Shown: one piece after another, positions 9,904-19,163 of the stretch
How positions within the stretch are numbered: position 1 is the stretch's first letter
Layout: the number at the start of each line of letters is the position of its first letter
NCBI GenBank assembly: GCA_009731375.1
Contig: BJOX01000158.1
Location: forward strand, 748,139-775,616
DNA: 27,478 bases
DNA from: Paulinella micropora
Taxonomy: Eukaryota > Cercozoa > Imbricatea > Euglyphida
Reading direction: 5' to 3'
Made by a program: the position numbers and the translations under genes
Notes under the pieces: model-generated
What the model was told of the DNA's origin: nothing
Databases searched by the model: none
The model's input: the letters and a program-made list of their open reading frames with translations, nothing else

Positions 9904-10036
9904 CCCGCGACAAGTTCAAACTCGCCTAGAAAGAAAGGATTTTAAACCACTCGTCAATCCTCTCCTTATTTCTATAATTATGCGAGTTTGAACTTGTCGC
10001 GGGTAGTCCTTACTCTCCTTATTTCTATAATTATGC
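9904..10036. repeat. 22-bp perfect inverted repeat interleaved with a 24-bp direct repeat
   Basis: The inverted arms are 9904-9925 and 9982-10003. The direct copies are 9960-9983 and 10013-10036, offset by 53 bases. The arrangement sits inside coding sequence and breaks the frame, as a template-switch or snap-back event would. A stem with a 56-base loop could form. Confidence 0.8.
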
Positions 10037-10120
10037 TTCACCACCCCAACCATTTGGTGCTGAATATGATAATTATAGATATAATCCAAACTATTTTCAA
10101 AACCCATAATATAGTGAAAC

Positions 10121-10759
10121 ATGCCTAAATCTATACGTAAAGGATTAATGGCAAACAAGTTGCCACGAAAAACACTTTTGAAGCAAAATCTGGAAAAAAC
10201 TAACATAGAAAAAGCACACGAGGAATTTACCATTGACAGGCCAGTAATAACAGAGTTAGATACCAAAAAACCGCAAAAATTTAAGAATGACTTGGAAATA
10301 CAACCAATTAAAACACAAAGAGATGGTATTGAATTGCTTCCTATTCAAAAAGAAGGAATATTGCCAGCAATGGGAACTATGGTTATATGTGCAAGCACTG
10401 GCGGAGGTAAATCAGTTATGATTTGTAATCTACTCGCCAAAAAGAACATGTTGAAAGGTTTTTATGATAGAATAGTAGTCTTTTGCTTAAGTCCGTGCCC
10501 GATTTTGGAAGACACTCTCAAGTTAAAAAAAGAAGACATAATCAAAGAAGATAGGCCTGAGTTAATGAGAGAAATATTAACTAAACAAAAGAAACTGATT
10601 AAAACTAAAGGGTTTAAGAAGGCACCAAAAATACTATTGTTGTTGGATGACATCGCACAGAGTAAAACTTTTCTCAAATCAGAAATGCTTACTGAGTTGT
10701 TTTTCGCTTCAACACATGCTAAAGTGTCAGTCTGGGTAGCAACTCAGAGTTATACACAG
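10121..10759 (+). pseudogene. A32/FtsK-HerA-type genome-packaging ATPase, C-terminus lost
   Basis: The ATG at 10121 follows the previous stop by 11 bases, with ATATAGTGAAAC before it. After a basic N-terminal stretch the product reads EGILPAMGTMVICASTGGGKS, whose Walker A is STGGGKS (near 10395-10415). A Walker B follows (ILLLLDDIA, near 10630-10655), then VSVWVATQSYT, matching the sensor region of A32-like ATPases that pump DNA into capsids. Viral similarity ends at about codon 213. After that the frame runs into unrelated, GC-richer sequence. About 50-80 C-terminal residues are therefore missing. The cut marks the end of the element copy or a misassembly. Confidence 0.8.
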
Positions 10760-10954
10760 GACGTCCTGGCTAGAGAGAGGGGTTCGGGAGCGCAGCGTAG
10801 TGTCTCCGAGTTCTTCTCTTCAGCTAACACCCTCGCATCTAGCTCTTCATGCACTTCACAGCCCCCATCTGCCCCTGCTGTTGCTGTTGCTGCTATGTCT
10901 GTTTGGTGTTCTGACAATGCGTTGGGATCGGCTGACCCCGGTGACCCAATGGAG
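10760..10954. other. Non-viral flank at the element boundary; possible minus-strand coding
   Basis: Base composition becomes more balanced here. On the minus strand a frame is open through the segment (for example CEVHEELDARVLAEEKN), which could be a host exon, but no family is recognised and no splice site stands out. N's follow (10955-11036, 82 bases). Confidence 0.3.
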
Positions 10955-11036
10955 NNNNNNNNNNNNNNNNNNNNNNNNNNNNNNNNNNNNNNNNNNNNNN
11001 NNNNNNNNNNNNNNNNNNNNNNNNNNNNNNNNNNNN

Positions 11037-11244
11037 TTAGGGAGTACATATGCCATTGGTCCTTTTCAATGGGCTGATTGGTATAAAGCTCCTAGAGTAA
11101 TGTTCTATGCCGTCACTTCCTTTATTCCACCGATTGGTGTGGAGACTTTCCTTATGGAATGGAGGACTGGATGCACATGGCCTTTTGGCTCAGCAATTTG
11201 CAGGAGATACATTATTATTATTGTTATTATTATTATTGCTATTA

Positions 11245-11290
<46 letters not shown>

Positions 11291-11368
11291 GGTCAAGTTC
11301 TACCATCTGGGCCCTGTCGCCAGTTCGATTCCCGTCGGTGCCACCAGTATTTTCATTGAACATACCGT
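11037..11368. other. Short contig between gaps with a TTA microsatellite
   Basis: About 170 bases of unique sequence lead into an ATT/TTA trinucleotide run (about 11210-11290), then 78 more bases. All three plus frames are open across the unique part, so coding status cannot be decided. No RNA gene is supported. Confidence 0.4.
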
Positions 11369-12126
11369 NNNNNNNNNNNNNNNNNNNNNNNNNNNNNNNN
11401 NNNNNNNNNNNNNNNNNNNNNNNNNNNNNNNNNNNNNNNNNNNNNNNNNNNNNNNNNNNNNNNNNNNNNNNNNNNNNNNNNNNNNNNNNNNNNNNNNNNN
11501 NNNNNNNNNNNNNNNNNNNNNNNNNNNNNNNNNNNNNNNNNNNNNNNNNNNNNNNNNNNNNNNNNNNNNNNNNNNNNNNNNNNNNNNNNNNNNNNNNNNN
11601 NNNNNNNNNNNNNNNNNNNNNNNNNNNNNNNNNNNNNNNNNNNNNNNNNNNNNNNNNNNNNNNNNNNNNNNNNNNNNNNNNNNNNNNNNNNNNNNNNNNN
11701 NNNNNNNNNNNNNNNNNNNNNNNNNNNNNNNNNNNNNNNNNNNNNNNNNNNNNNNNNNNNNNNNNNNNNNNNNNNNNNNNNNNNNNNNNNNNNNNNNNNN
11801 NNNNNNNNNNNNNNNNNNNNNNNNNNNNNNNNNNNNNNNNNNNNNNNNNNNNNNNNNNNNNNNNNNNNNNNNNNNNNNNNNNNNNNNNNNNNNNNNNNNN
11901 NNNNNNNNNNNNNNNNNNNNNNNNNNNNNNNNNNNNNNNNNNNNNNNNNNNNNNNNNNNNNNNNNNNNNNNNNNNNNNNNNNNNNNNNNNNNNNNNNNNN
12001 NNNNNNNNNNNNNNNNNNNNNNNNNNNNNNNNNNNNNNNNNNNNNNNNNNNNNNNNNNNNNNNNNNNNNNNNNNNNNNNNNNNNNNNNNNNNNNNNNNNN
12101 NNNNNNNNNNNNNNNNNNNNNNNNNN

Positions 12127-12181
<55 letters not shown>
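11369..12181. other. Assembly gap (758 N) followed by a poly-A tract
   Basis: N's cover 11369-12126. They are followed by about 55 A's (12127-12181), a second A run near 12191-12203, and then unique sequence. A poly-A tract beside a gap could be the end of a retroposed copy or an assembly edge. Confidence 0.8.
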
Positions 12182-12183
<2 letters not shown>

Positions 12184-12203
12184 AAACTTGAAAAAAAAAA
12201 AAA

Positions 12204-12905
12204 GCAGTCCGACTCAACCCGCCCCACTGCACACTGTTCAACTCCAAGTCAGATTAGGCAGTATTAATACTATGATTTACTTCTGTGAGAGTCCGGCCTA
12301 TCGCTGAAGTCTCACATTATCATGTTTCCGACTCCCGAATCGCCCCTCCTTCGAAGCCTGAGGTGTTGTCACCGGCCCGGCCGCCGCATACTGATGCGGA
12401 TAAACTCACTGAGTTTTAGGCAATGCTTCTGTTAAAGTTCCGCCTGTCTCACATTGTTAATATTTCGCGGGGCCTCCTCCGAAGAGGTGTGGTAGGGTGT
12501 GAGACTGTTCCTAAGAATTTTTCGGATCTTCATTAAACTAGCATGATTCGTCAGTATCGAATGTACAATATTACTACAATATTGTATCTATTAAAAAACA
12601 TACTACTGGTACTTATGTGGACCGAACTGATATGTCTGCCCCCACATCATGAGTCAGGGGTCCGTCTAATAGTTCCGAGTCCGTTCGTCAATACCAACCA
12701 CTCAGTATATATCTTCGTTTCCTGACAATACAGGTATTGTCCGACAGTGACTAACTTGAAAGGCGGTCTATCATGAGTCTTCGGTTGTTGGGACTCGAAG
12801 CGGTTCCAAGTTAATAGTATACGTACTATTAAGAAAAACTTGCCTTAATTATTAATACTAGAATTAGCTTGAATAATTCAGAGTTGTGAACCAAAAATGT
12901 GACGC
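12204..12905. other. Hairpin-dense non-coding segment
   Basis: No convincing reading frame exists. At least nine perfect short stems occur: 12284-12290/12310-12316, 12384-12389/12394-12399, 12402-12407/12411-12416, 12446-12453/12498-12505, 12564-12572/12578-12586, 12724-12731/12734-12741, 12775-12779/12792-12796, 12821-12829/12834-12842 and 12861-12866/12874-12879, plus palindrome AGTATTAATACT (12260-12271). This density suggests structured RNA or a hairpin-rich repeat. It matched no rRNA or tRNA landmark that I know. Confidence 0.45.
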
Positions 12906-12909
12906 AAAA

Positions 12910-12979
<70 letters not shown>

Positions 12980-13015
12980 GTCTATCTATCTGTCTGTCTA
13001 GGAGTCTGTCTGTGA

Positions 13016-13087
<72 letters not shown>

Positions 13088-13091
13088 CTCT
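12906..13091. repeat. (TATC)n microsatellite with a TGTC-type interior
   Basis: Nearly pure TATC repeats change to TGTC/AGTC variants around 12981-13030 and then return to TATC. The 166 bases after it (13092-13257) are unique, with no gene seen. Confidence 0.95.
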
Positions 13092-13257
13092 ACGGAATGA
13101 ACCAAGGCCACTTGAGGTGTCACTGACCCTCTCTTGGGCTTGATTTTTTGAAATGGGTGCCATCTGTCGACAGACAGAGAATTAGGGGATGGTGTGGGTG
13201 TGCTGGGCCCGTGGTGGGGTGCCTTATGTGTGCCTAGCCATACGCCTATAAGTCATA

Positions 13258-13613
13258 TGCCGAAATAGCGACGGGAAGCACAATCCTGTTCCCTCAGGGT
13301 GCCCTTTCTCGCTTGTTGAGCCCGGAATAAAACCCACAGTGCTCTGTCGGTTTATACTAGACTGTCGAACAGTCTCGAAACTCCATCTGCTTACTGGGCC
13401 CTCTGTAATGGAGGTGGGAGCTCGTTCTGCAAGGGGCGCTTTATGGAACGAGCCCTGGCCCCGCCTGGTACTAGGAAGCTTTGGTATTGCCTGTATCAGT
13501 CCCTTCCGTGCAAACATCACGGCTTAGCTGGGCATCGGGTTAATACTTTACCCACAGACTTCCTGGTTGACGAAATCAGAAGCTCCTTTTTTCTGACATT
13601 AGTCGATATTTCA
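13258..13613. repeat. 350-bp dispersed repeat, left copy
   Basis: This segment is the reverse complement of 15852-16203 with only a few differences, including a 4-base CCAC indel near 13551 and a one-base indel near 13564. It contains GACTGTTCGACAGTC-type palindromic sequence. Short frames are open on both strands, but nothing is recognised. It lies downstream of the SEL1 gene's stop. Confidence 0.9.
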
Positions 13614-13663
13614 TATATCTATCATGAGTTGCAGTTGAAGTGTTGGACGATTTCGCCTCTTGA

Positions 13664-13761
13664 AGATAGATAAATAGATAGATAGATAGATAGATAGACA
13701 GATAGACAGACAGACAGACAGACAGATACATACATAGATAGATAGATAGATAGATAGATCT
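13664..13761. repeat. GATA/GACA microsatellite
   Basis: GATA repeats with an inner GACA block lie between the left 350-bp repeat and the end of the SEL1 gene. Confidence 0.95.
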
Positions 13762-13829
13762 CATTCACACAGCCCCAGAGACTCGTTATGTTATGCTGTC
13801 ATGTTTGAAAATCTAGTATACTATACTCG

Positions 13830-16202
13830 TTATATTGTCACGCGTTGTGAAAATCTGCTGATAGAATGAGCAGGAAGCGGCCCTAATACTTGCAGTTGGC
13901 TCATGGACGCAGATCCAAAAGGTGAGGGAGCAAGTGAAAGAGAAAGTGGTCGTTGTAGCGTGACCCCAAGCCTTTTCAAAGCTTTGATGGCAAAGTCGTT
14001 TTCTTTCGCCGCTGCAATTTGATACAGCTGGATCGCCTTGCGCTTGTTTTTTGACAGCCCTCCCTGGCCTTTCTCGTAGAAGAAGCCAAGATTGACCTGG
14101 CCTGTCGTGTTTCCTTGGTCTGCTGCCAGCTTGTACAGGTGTGCTGCTCTGCGCTTATCTTTCGCAAGCCCTCCCTTGCCATTTTCATACAACCAGCCAA
14201 GGTTAGCCTGGCCCTGTCCATCTCCTTGCTCCATGGCCTGCTGATACAGCTGCGCCGCCCTGCGCTCGTCTTTTGCAAGCCCTCCCTTGCCATTCTCGTA
14301 CAACCAGCCAAGGTTGGTCTGCCCCCCTGCGTTTCCTTGGTCTGCTGCCTTCTGGTACAGCAGTGCCGCCTTGCGCTCGTCTTGCGCAAGCCCTCCCCTG
14401 CCATTGGCATAGAAAATGCCAAGATTTGCCTGGGCCCACGCGTTGCCTTGCTCCGCTGCCGCCTGGTACAGCTTCGCCGCCTTGCGCTCGTCCTTCGCAA
14501 GCCCTCCCTGGCCATGTGCATAACATACCCCAAGGTTGGCCTGGCCGTGTGCGTTTCCTTGCTCGGCCGCCTGCTGGAACAACTGCGTCGCCTTGCACTC
14601 GTCCCTGACAACACCCCCCTACATACATACATACATTCATACATTCATACGTACATACATACATACATACATACACACATACATACATATACATACATAC
14701 ATACATGCATACATGCATACATACATACATACCTTGCCCATGGCGTAGTAGAAGCCAAGTGCAGCCTGCGCTTCAGCGTGCCTCTGCTCAGCGGCCTGTA
14801 CGTACGTACGTACGTACGTACGTATGTATGTATGTATGTATGAGCCTCAGGGTGCCTCTGTTGAGACGTACGTATGTGTGTATGTATGTATGTATGTATG
14901 TATACGCCTCAGGGTGCCTCTGTTGAGCGGCCTGTACGTACGTATGTATGTATGTTATGTATGAGCCTCAGGGTGCCTCTGTTGAGACGTACGTATGTAT
15001 GTATCTATGTATGCATGTATGTATGTATGTATGTATGAGCCTCAGGGTGCCTCTGTTGAGACGTACGTACGTATGTATGTATGTATGTATGTATGTATGC
15101 GCCTCAGCGTGCCTCTGTTCAGCGGCCTGTACGTATGTATGTATGTATGTATGTATGTATGAACCTATGTATGTATGTACGTATGTATGTATGAGCCTTA
15201 GGGTGCCTCTGTTGAGACGTATGTATGTATGTATGTATGTATGTATGAGCCTCAGGGTGCCTCTGTTGAGACGTACGTACGTATGTATGTATGTATGTAT
15301 GTTGCACCTTGTACGCATGTACGTACGTACATACGTATGTATGTATGTATGTATGTACGTACGTATGTATGAACCTATGAATGTATGAATGCATGTATGT
15401 ATGCACCTTGTAGGTATGTACGTATGTATGTCTGTTTGTACGTACGTATGTATGTGTATGTGCATGTATGTATGTTTGTACGTACGTATGTATGTATGTA
15501 TGTATGTATGTATGCATGTATGTATCTTTGTATCTATGTATGTATGTATATGCCTCAGGATGCCTCTGCTGCGCCACCTGTACGTATGTATGTATGCATG
15601 CATGTATGTATGCATGCATGTATGTATGTATGCATGTATGTTTGTATGCATGCATGTATGTATGTATGTATGTATGTATGTATGTATGTATGTATTTTAC
15701 CTTTTGCCACAGAGCCACAGTCTTTGTCTCATCCTTGACAACTCCCTATAGATAGTGTAGATAGATAGATAGATAGATAGATAGGTAGGTAGGTAGGTAG
15801 ATAGATAGATAGATAGATAGATAGGTAGGTAGGTAGATAGATAGTGTAGATGAGATATCGACTAATGTCAGAAAAAAGGAGCTTCTGATTTCGTCAACCA
15901 AGGAAGTCTGTAAAGTATTGACCCGATGCCCAGCTAAGCCGTGATGTTTGCACGGAAGGGACTGATACAGGCAATACCAAAGCTCCCTAGTACCAGGCGG
16001 GGCCAGGGCTCGTTCCATAAAGCGCCCCTTGCAGAACGAGCTCCCACCTCCATTACAGAGGGCCCAGTAAGCAGATGGAGTTTCGAGACTGTTCGACAGT
16101 CTAGTATAAACCGACAGAGCACTGTGGGTTTTATTCCGGGCTCAACAAGCGAGAAAGGGCACCCTGAGGGAACAGGATTGTGCTTCCCGTCGCTATTTCG
16201 GC

Positions 16203-16236
<34 letters not shown>

Positions 16237-16245
16237 GTAGGTAGG

Positions 16246-16276
<31 letters not shown>

Positions 16277-16506
16277 GTAGGTAGGTAGATAGATAGATAG
16301 ATAGATAGATAGATATAGATAGATAGATAGATAGATAGATATAGATAGATAGAGACAGATAGTACCTCACCGCCACGATAGCACAGACCTAACCTGTACT
16401 GTGACTCGGCGTATCCTACATACACACATACAAACATACATACATAAAATGCAAACATAAATACACAATATCTATCTATCTATCTATCTCTCTATCTATC
16501 TATCTC

Positions 16507-16542
<36 letters not shown>

Positions 16543-16887
16543 CCTATCTACACATACGTAGCAGAGACCCAGTGTGTACTGTGCCTCGATATAGCTTACG
16601 CACATACATTCGTATGTAGATATACATAAAATACATACATACATAGACACGTATACAGCAGCAGCACAGGGACCCAGCCTTTTGCCTCCGCATGTTGTGC
16701 GTACGTATGTACATACATACATACATACATACATACATACATACATACATACATACATACATACATACATTACATACATACATTACATACATACATACAT
16801 ACATACATACACATACATACACATACAGACCTGCGTCCACTGCCTGCTGCAACAACGCCAGCGCCTTGGGACGATCTCGAGCTAAAC
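13830..16887 (-). CDS. Multi-exon SEL1-repeat protein gene (3' part, five exons)
   Basis: SEL1 repeats are TPR-like helix pairs that bind other proteins. Five minus-strand exons join with matching phase and continuous SEL1 pattern: 16887-16831 ([19 protein letters not shown]), 16415-16366 ([16 protein letters not shown]), 15745-15701 ([15 protein letters not shown]), 14795-14733 ([17 protein letters not shown]...) and 14618-13830 (five more repeats with LAKDERKAA, then a Ser/Pro tail to the stop). All four introns start GT and end AG. They hold mostly GTAT or GATA repeats; the 14619-14732 intron is almost purely ACAT-type. Exon 5 has 263 codons including the stop. The 5' end is not resolved; candidate earlier exons lie at 17520-17830. 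Confidence 0.75.
14797..15700. repeat. TATG/CGTA microsatellite array carrying eight SEL1 exon fragments
   Basis: A fragment of 22-30 bases, GCCTCAGGGTGCCTCTGTTG and variants (minus strand QQRHPEA-like), recurs at 14844, 14906, 14965, 15039, 15101, 15195, 15249 and 15552. The fragments are separated by GTAT or CGTA repeats. Each corresponds to the start of SEL1 exon 14795-14733 but lacks the rest. The array fills the intron between exons 3 and 4. Confidence 0.85.
15757..15851. repeat. GATA/GGTA microsatellite
   Basis: GATA repeats with GGTA blocks lie inside the SEL1 intron 15746-16365, before the right 350-bp repeat. Confidence 0.95.
15852..16203. repeat. 350-bp dispersed repeat, right copy (inverted)
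   Basis: This is the reverse complement of 13258-13613, about 97-98 percent identical by eye. It sits in the SEL1 intron between exons 2 and 3, flanked by GATA repeats. It could be a non-autonomous transposon or one of a dispersed repeat family. Confidence 0.9.
16204..16557. repeat. GATA then TATC microsatellites around SEL1 exon 2
   Basis: GATA with GGTA blocks (16204-16355) precedes exon 16366-16415, and TATC/TCTC repeats (about 16471-16550) follow it. The repeats change strand sense across the exon. Confidence 0.9.
16558..16594 (-). other. Extra SEL1 exon-like fragment
   Basis: On the minus strand AG precedes one base plus twelve codons ([12 protein letters not shown]), and then GTATGT follows. 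It parallels exon 16415-16366 ([12 protein letters not shown]). It looks like a diverged exon duplicate inside the intron. Its entry phase differs from the main exon, so it may be unused. Confidence 0.55.
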
Positions 16888-17068
16888 CTGCAGTCATCAT
16901 ACAATGTAACGCGACGGCAGATTCGTATGTAGATACTTAAAATAAATACATACATACACGTATACAGCAGCAGCACAGGACCCAGCCTTATGCCTCCGCA
17001 CATTGTGCGTACGTATGTACATACATACATACATACATGCATGCATACATACATACATACATACATGC
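16621..17068. repeat. ACAT microsatellites with two decayed SEL1-like fragments
   Basis: ACAT runs (about 16705-16825 and 17010-17065) enclose SEL1 exon 16831-16887. Two near-identical segments (about 16640-16700 and 16960-17005, both with GCAGCAGCACAGG) contain AGGCTGGGTC on the minus strand, resembling the RLG part of SEL1 repeats, but their frames are broken. Confidence 0.65.
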
Positions 17069-17439
17069 GAACTTGCGCGGTATTTGCTGCGACTCCCCGG
17101 AAAATTACCCACATTCTGGAGCGAAATATTTTCGCCTTATTTGATATGGAATCTATAGAATAGAAAAAGCTCACTATTCGCACTCGGAAATCCATCACAA
17201 TACCAAATGCCAATATATTGCCTTTTTTACATGAACAAATTTACGCAGACAACGATATTTTTTCTACACGGAAATTTTTCCCAAAAAGCTCTCACAAACT
17301 TTCTTCGAACACAGACCTAGCATCTAGGAAGTACAAATCGTCAATAACGTACACACAATCACACAATCACACACACACATCACACCACACAAACTGTCCC
17401 CGTAGGGGGCAGCCCAAGCTAGTGCAATAAAATACAAGA
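17069..17439. other. Unique AT-rich sequence, no clear gene
   Basis: A minus-strand AANTAQVR-like fragment (about 17070-17095) could be one more SEL1 exon scrap. The rest shows short CACA repeats near 17350-17390 and nothing else that I recognise. Confidence 0.35.
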
Positions 17440-17740
17440 TAAGACAAGACAACACAACCAAATCCAACCCAATCCAACCCAATCCAACCCTATGTTATGC
17501 TATGCTAACTGGCTGGTGTGACAGCCACACCGCCTTGCGACAGTCTCGAGACAAACCCCTATCAGAGCAGTATAACCTGTAGTAAAATACAAGACAAGGT
17601 AGACAAAAGATACGCTAGACGATCCTATCCTATCCTATCCTATCTCATATCTTATTCTATCCTATCCTATCTCTCATCCTATCTCCTATCCTATCCTATC
17701 TTATATCTTATTCTATGCTATGCTATGCTATGCCATGATA
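17440..17740. repeat. AATCC and TATCC microsatellites
   Basis: Pentamer-like CAATCCAACC units (17455-17490) and TATCCTATCC/TATGC units (17625-17740) lie on each side of a SEL1-like exon candidate. Confidence 0.85.
17520..17576 (-). other. Candidate SEL1 exon
   Basis: After CTACAG on the minus strand the frame reads LYCSDRGLSRDCRKAVWL, a good SEL1 loop-plus-helix (compare [13 protein letters not shown] in exon 16887-16831). The donor end near 17520-17535 is not certain. It is probably an upstream exon of the SEL1 gene; no partner with matching phase was found. Confidence 0.5.
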
Positions 17741-17743
17741 TAC

Positions 17744-17830
17744 CCTCGCCTCCATAGAACAGCTTGATGGCTCGCTGGTGTAGCACGCCACCTTTATCGA
17801 ATGCCTCGCGCTGCGCCTCCGTGCCGAGGG
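17744..17830 (-). other. Candidate exon with SEL1-like pattern
   Basis: It is bounded by AG (17832-17831) and GTATAT (from 17743). The 87 bases encode TEAQREAFDKGG, then LHQRAIKLFYGGEG, and keep the phase (1 in, 1 out). AEAQ-like and YGGEG elements resemble SEL1 repeats, but the match is weak. Confidence 0.4.
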
Positions 17831-17860
17831 CTGTATATGTTAATTATGTAATAGTATATT

Positions 17861-17947
17861 ATGCGGCTAGCCACAAATTTGACGTGTTTTGCTGGCGAGC
17901 TGGGCCGGCGAGCCCGCAAAACACGTCAAATTTGGCGCGCCGCATAT
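17861..17947. repeat. Long imperfect palindrome with a 19-bp perfect core
   Basis: CAAATTTGACGTGTTTTGC (17874-17892) pairs with its exact reverse complement at 17916-17934. Outer ATGCGGC and GCCGCAT extend the arms, and the loop is GC-rich. This looks like a foldback or MITE-type element. Confidence 0.8.
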
Positions 17948-18071
17948 GTGTTTTATCGGTAACCTGACCACATTTTGTGGAGGTGACTAATAAATAAATA
18001 TGTGTCTATGTGTATGCATGCGTGTTGAAATGTAGTGTACGTATATGCTTTGTTGCAAGTGTTACGGAAAA

Positions 18072-18295
18072 AAAAAAAAAAAAGCAGAGTGTAAATGCGC
18101 GTTGTTGCATGCGTTGTGAAGGCAAAAAAGAAGGAGGATGTCCATCCTTGTTGCAAGCACTGTGAAGACAAGAAAAAAGAAGGTATACATGCACGTTGGT
18201 GCGAGTGTTGTGAGGAGAGAAGAAAGAAGAAAGAAGAAGAAGAAGAAAAAGAAGAAAAAGAAGAAGAAGAAGAAGAAGAAGAAGAAGAAGAAGAC

Positions 18296-18347
<52 letters not shown>
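18072..18347. repeat. Purine-rich GAA run, GTA run and a degenerate TGCAAGTGTTGTGA-type minisatellite
   Basis: A unit resembling TGTTGCAAGTGTTGTGAAG recurs near 18050, 18105, 18150, 18200 and 18365. It is interspersed with A/GAA-rich stretches (18223-18296) and GTA repeats (18299-18347). Apparent Lys/Glu and Val frames are repeat products, not genes. Confidence 0.7.
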
Positions 18348-18350
<3 letters not shown>

Positions 18351-18705
18351 AGTGTGCCTGCGCGTTGCTGCAAGTGTTGTGCGCTGCTGTATCCCACCAA
18401 CACTCTACCCACCACCTACCAAAGCAGTACAAACAAAAAAGATTTACCATGGAGAGAAACGACCCACATGAGACCTTTCTATTACATGCATGTATGTATG
18501 TATAAATGTATGTAACGACGTTTTCGTTGCGGGCCACACCGACAGCAGCTTTCCTGGTGAATGCGGCCAAATCAATGCCACATTGAAATGCACACAACTG
18601 CACAAAATCTGCGGGAAGATATCCGTGTGATGTGGTAAAATTTACGATTAAAACACCACACACACTCGGTGAGCTCTCTTCGGAGATCCAACAGTTTTGG
18701 TGCTG
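18348..18705. other. No gene seen
   Basis: This is mixed unique sequence with a short GCATGTATGTATG stretch near 18488. No convincing exon was found on either strand. Confidence 0.4.
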
Positions 18706-18745
18706 GGTGGCACAAAAACCAGAGATTTTAGGTTTTTGTGCCACC
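18706..18745. repeat. 15-bp perfect inverted repeat
   Basis: GGTGGCACAAAAACC (18706-18720) and its reverse complement (18731-18745) flank a 10-base AT-rich loop. No T-run follows, so a terminator role is not supported. Confidence 0.75.
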
Positions 18746-18853
18746 AGAGCTTACACTTGCGTTCTGCTGGTATCTCCGGCAGTTGAACGCACCCTGTTGA
18801 CGGGGAAAGGGGTGGTGCGGGGGCCCTTTCCCCCGGGAAACCCACAATTCAGA

Positions 18854-19163
<310 letters not shown>

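Larger units (their letters stand above)
8446..10109 (+). pseudogene. Large unknown virion-type protein with Pro-rich linker; N gap and frame breaks
   Basis: The ATG at 8446 comes one base after the previous stop, within an ATATCTAGATAG context. Residues 1-227 run to an N gap (9128-9137). After the gap a very similar segment appears again: GWEEAIKQALNQGAS before and GWEKAIRQALNKGAS after. A Pro/Gln/Ala-rich linker (about 9355-9480) follows, then a helical part and a basic part ending near 9990. A Tyr/Asn/Pro-rich tail (YFYNYASPPQPFG, ending at a TAA 10107-10109) is coding in another frame, beyond an inverted duplication (9904-10036). The family is unknown; the Pro linker and Tyr/Asn tail suit a structural protein. 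Confidence 0.5.
1..10759. mobile_element. Integrated, decayed polinton-like virus / virophage-type element (left end outside window)
   Basis: This compact AT-rich block carries genes on both strands with almost no spacing and no introns. The recognisable genes are an SF3 helicase, a fibre with an S74 chaperone domain, a two-helix membrane protein and an A32-type packaging ATPase. Helicase plus packaging ATPase plus small virion genes is the usual content of polinton-like viruses and virophages; that assignment is family knowledge, not proof. No major capsid, integrase or terminal repeat is visible. Similarity to viral proteins stops inside the ATPase near 10759, where base composition also changes. 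Most long genes carry frameshifts or stops. A fragment of a larger DNA virus is an alternative. Confidence 0.75.

Noticed and set aside
11105-11200. GPCR-like WPFGSAIC reading in one frame
   Set aside because: All three frames are open over this short piece between gaps; a single short motif is not enough to call a receptor exon.
11280-11352. Possible tRNA end (GTTCGATTCCCGTCGGTGCCACCA-like stretch)
   Set aside because: The bases on each side of the TTCGATT loop do not pair as a T-arm, and no acceptor, D or anticodon arms can be found upstream.
12906-13091. Long Tyr-Leu-Ser-Ile frames in TATC repeats (also at 18.9-19.2 and 25.4-25.6 kb)
   Set aside because: They are direct translations of tetranucleotide repeats, open in all frames without stops.
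14622-15700. Long Met-Tyr-Val-Cys and His-Thr-Tyr-Ile frames in TATG/ACAT repeats
   Set aside because: These are translations of microsatellites; only the short non-repeat pieces resemble exons.
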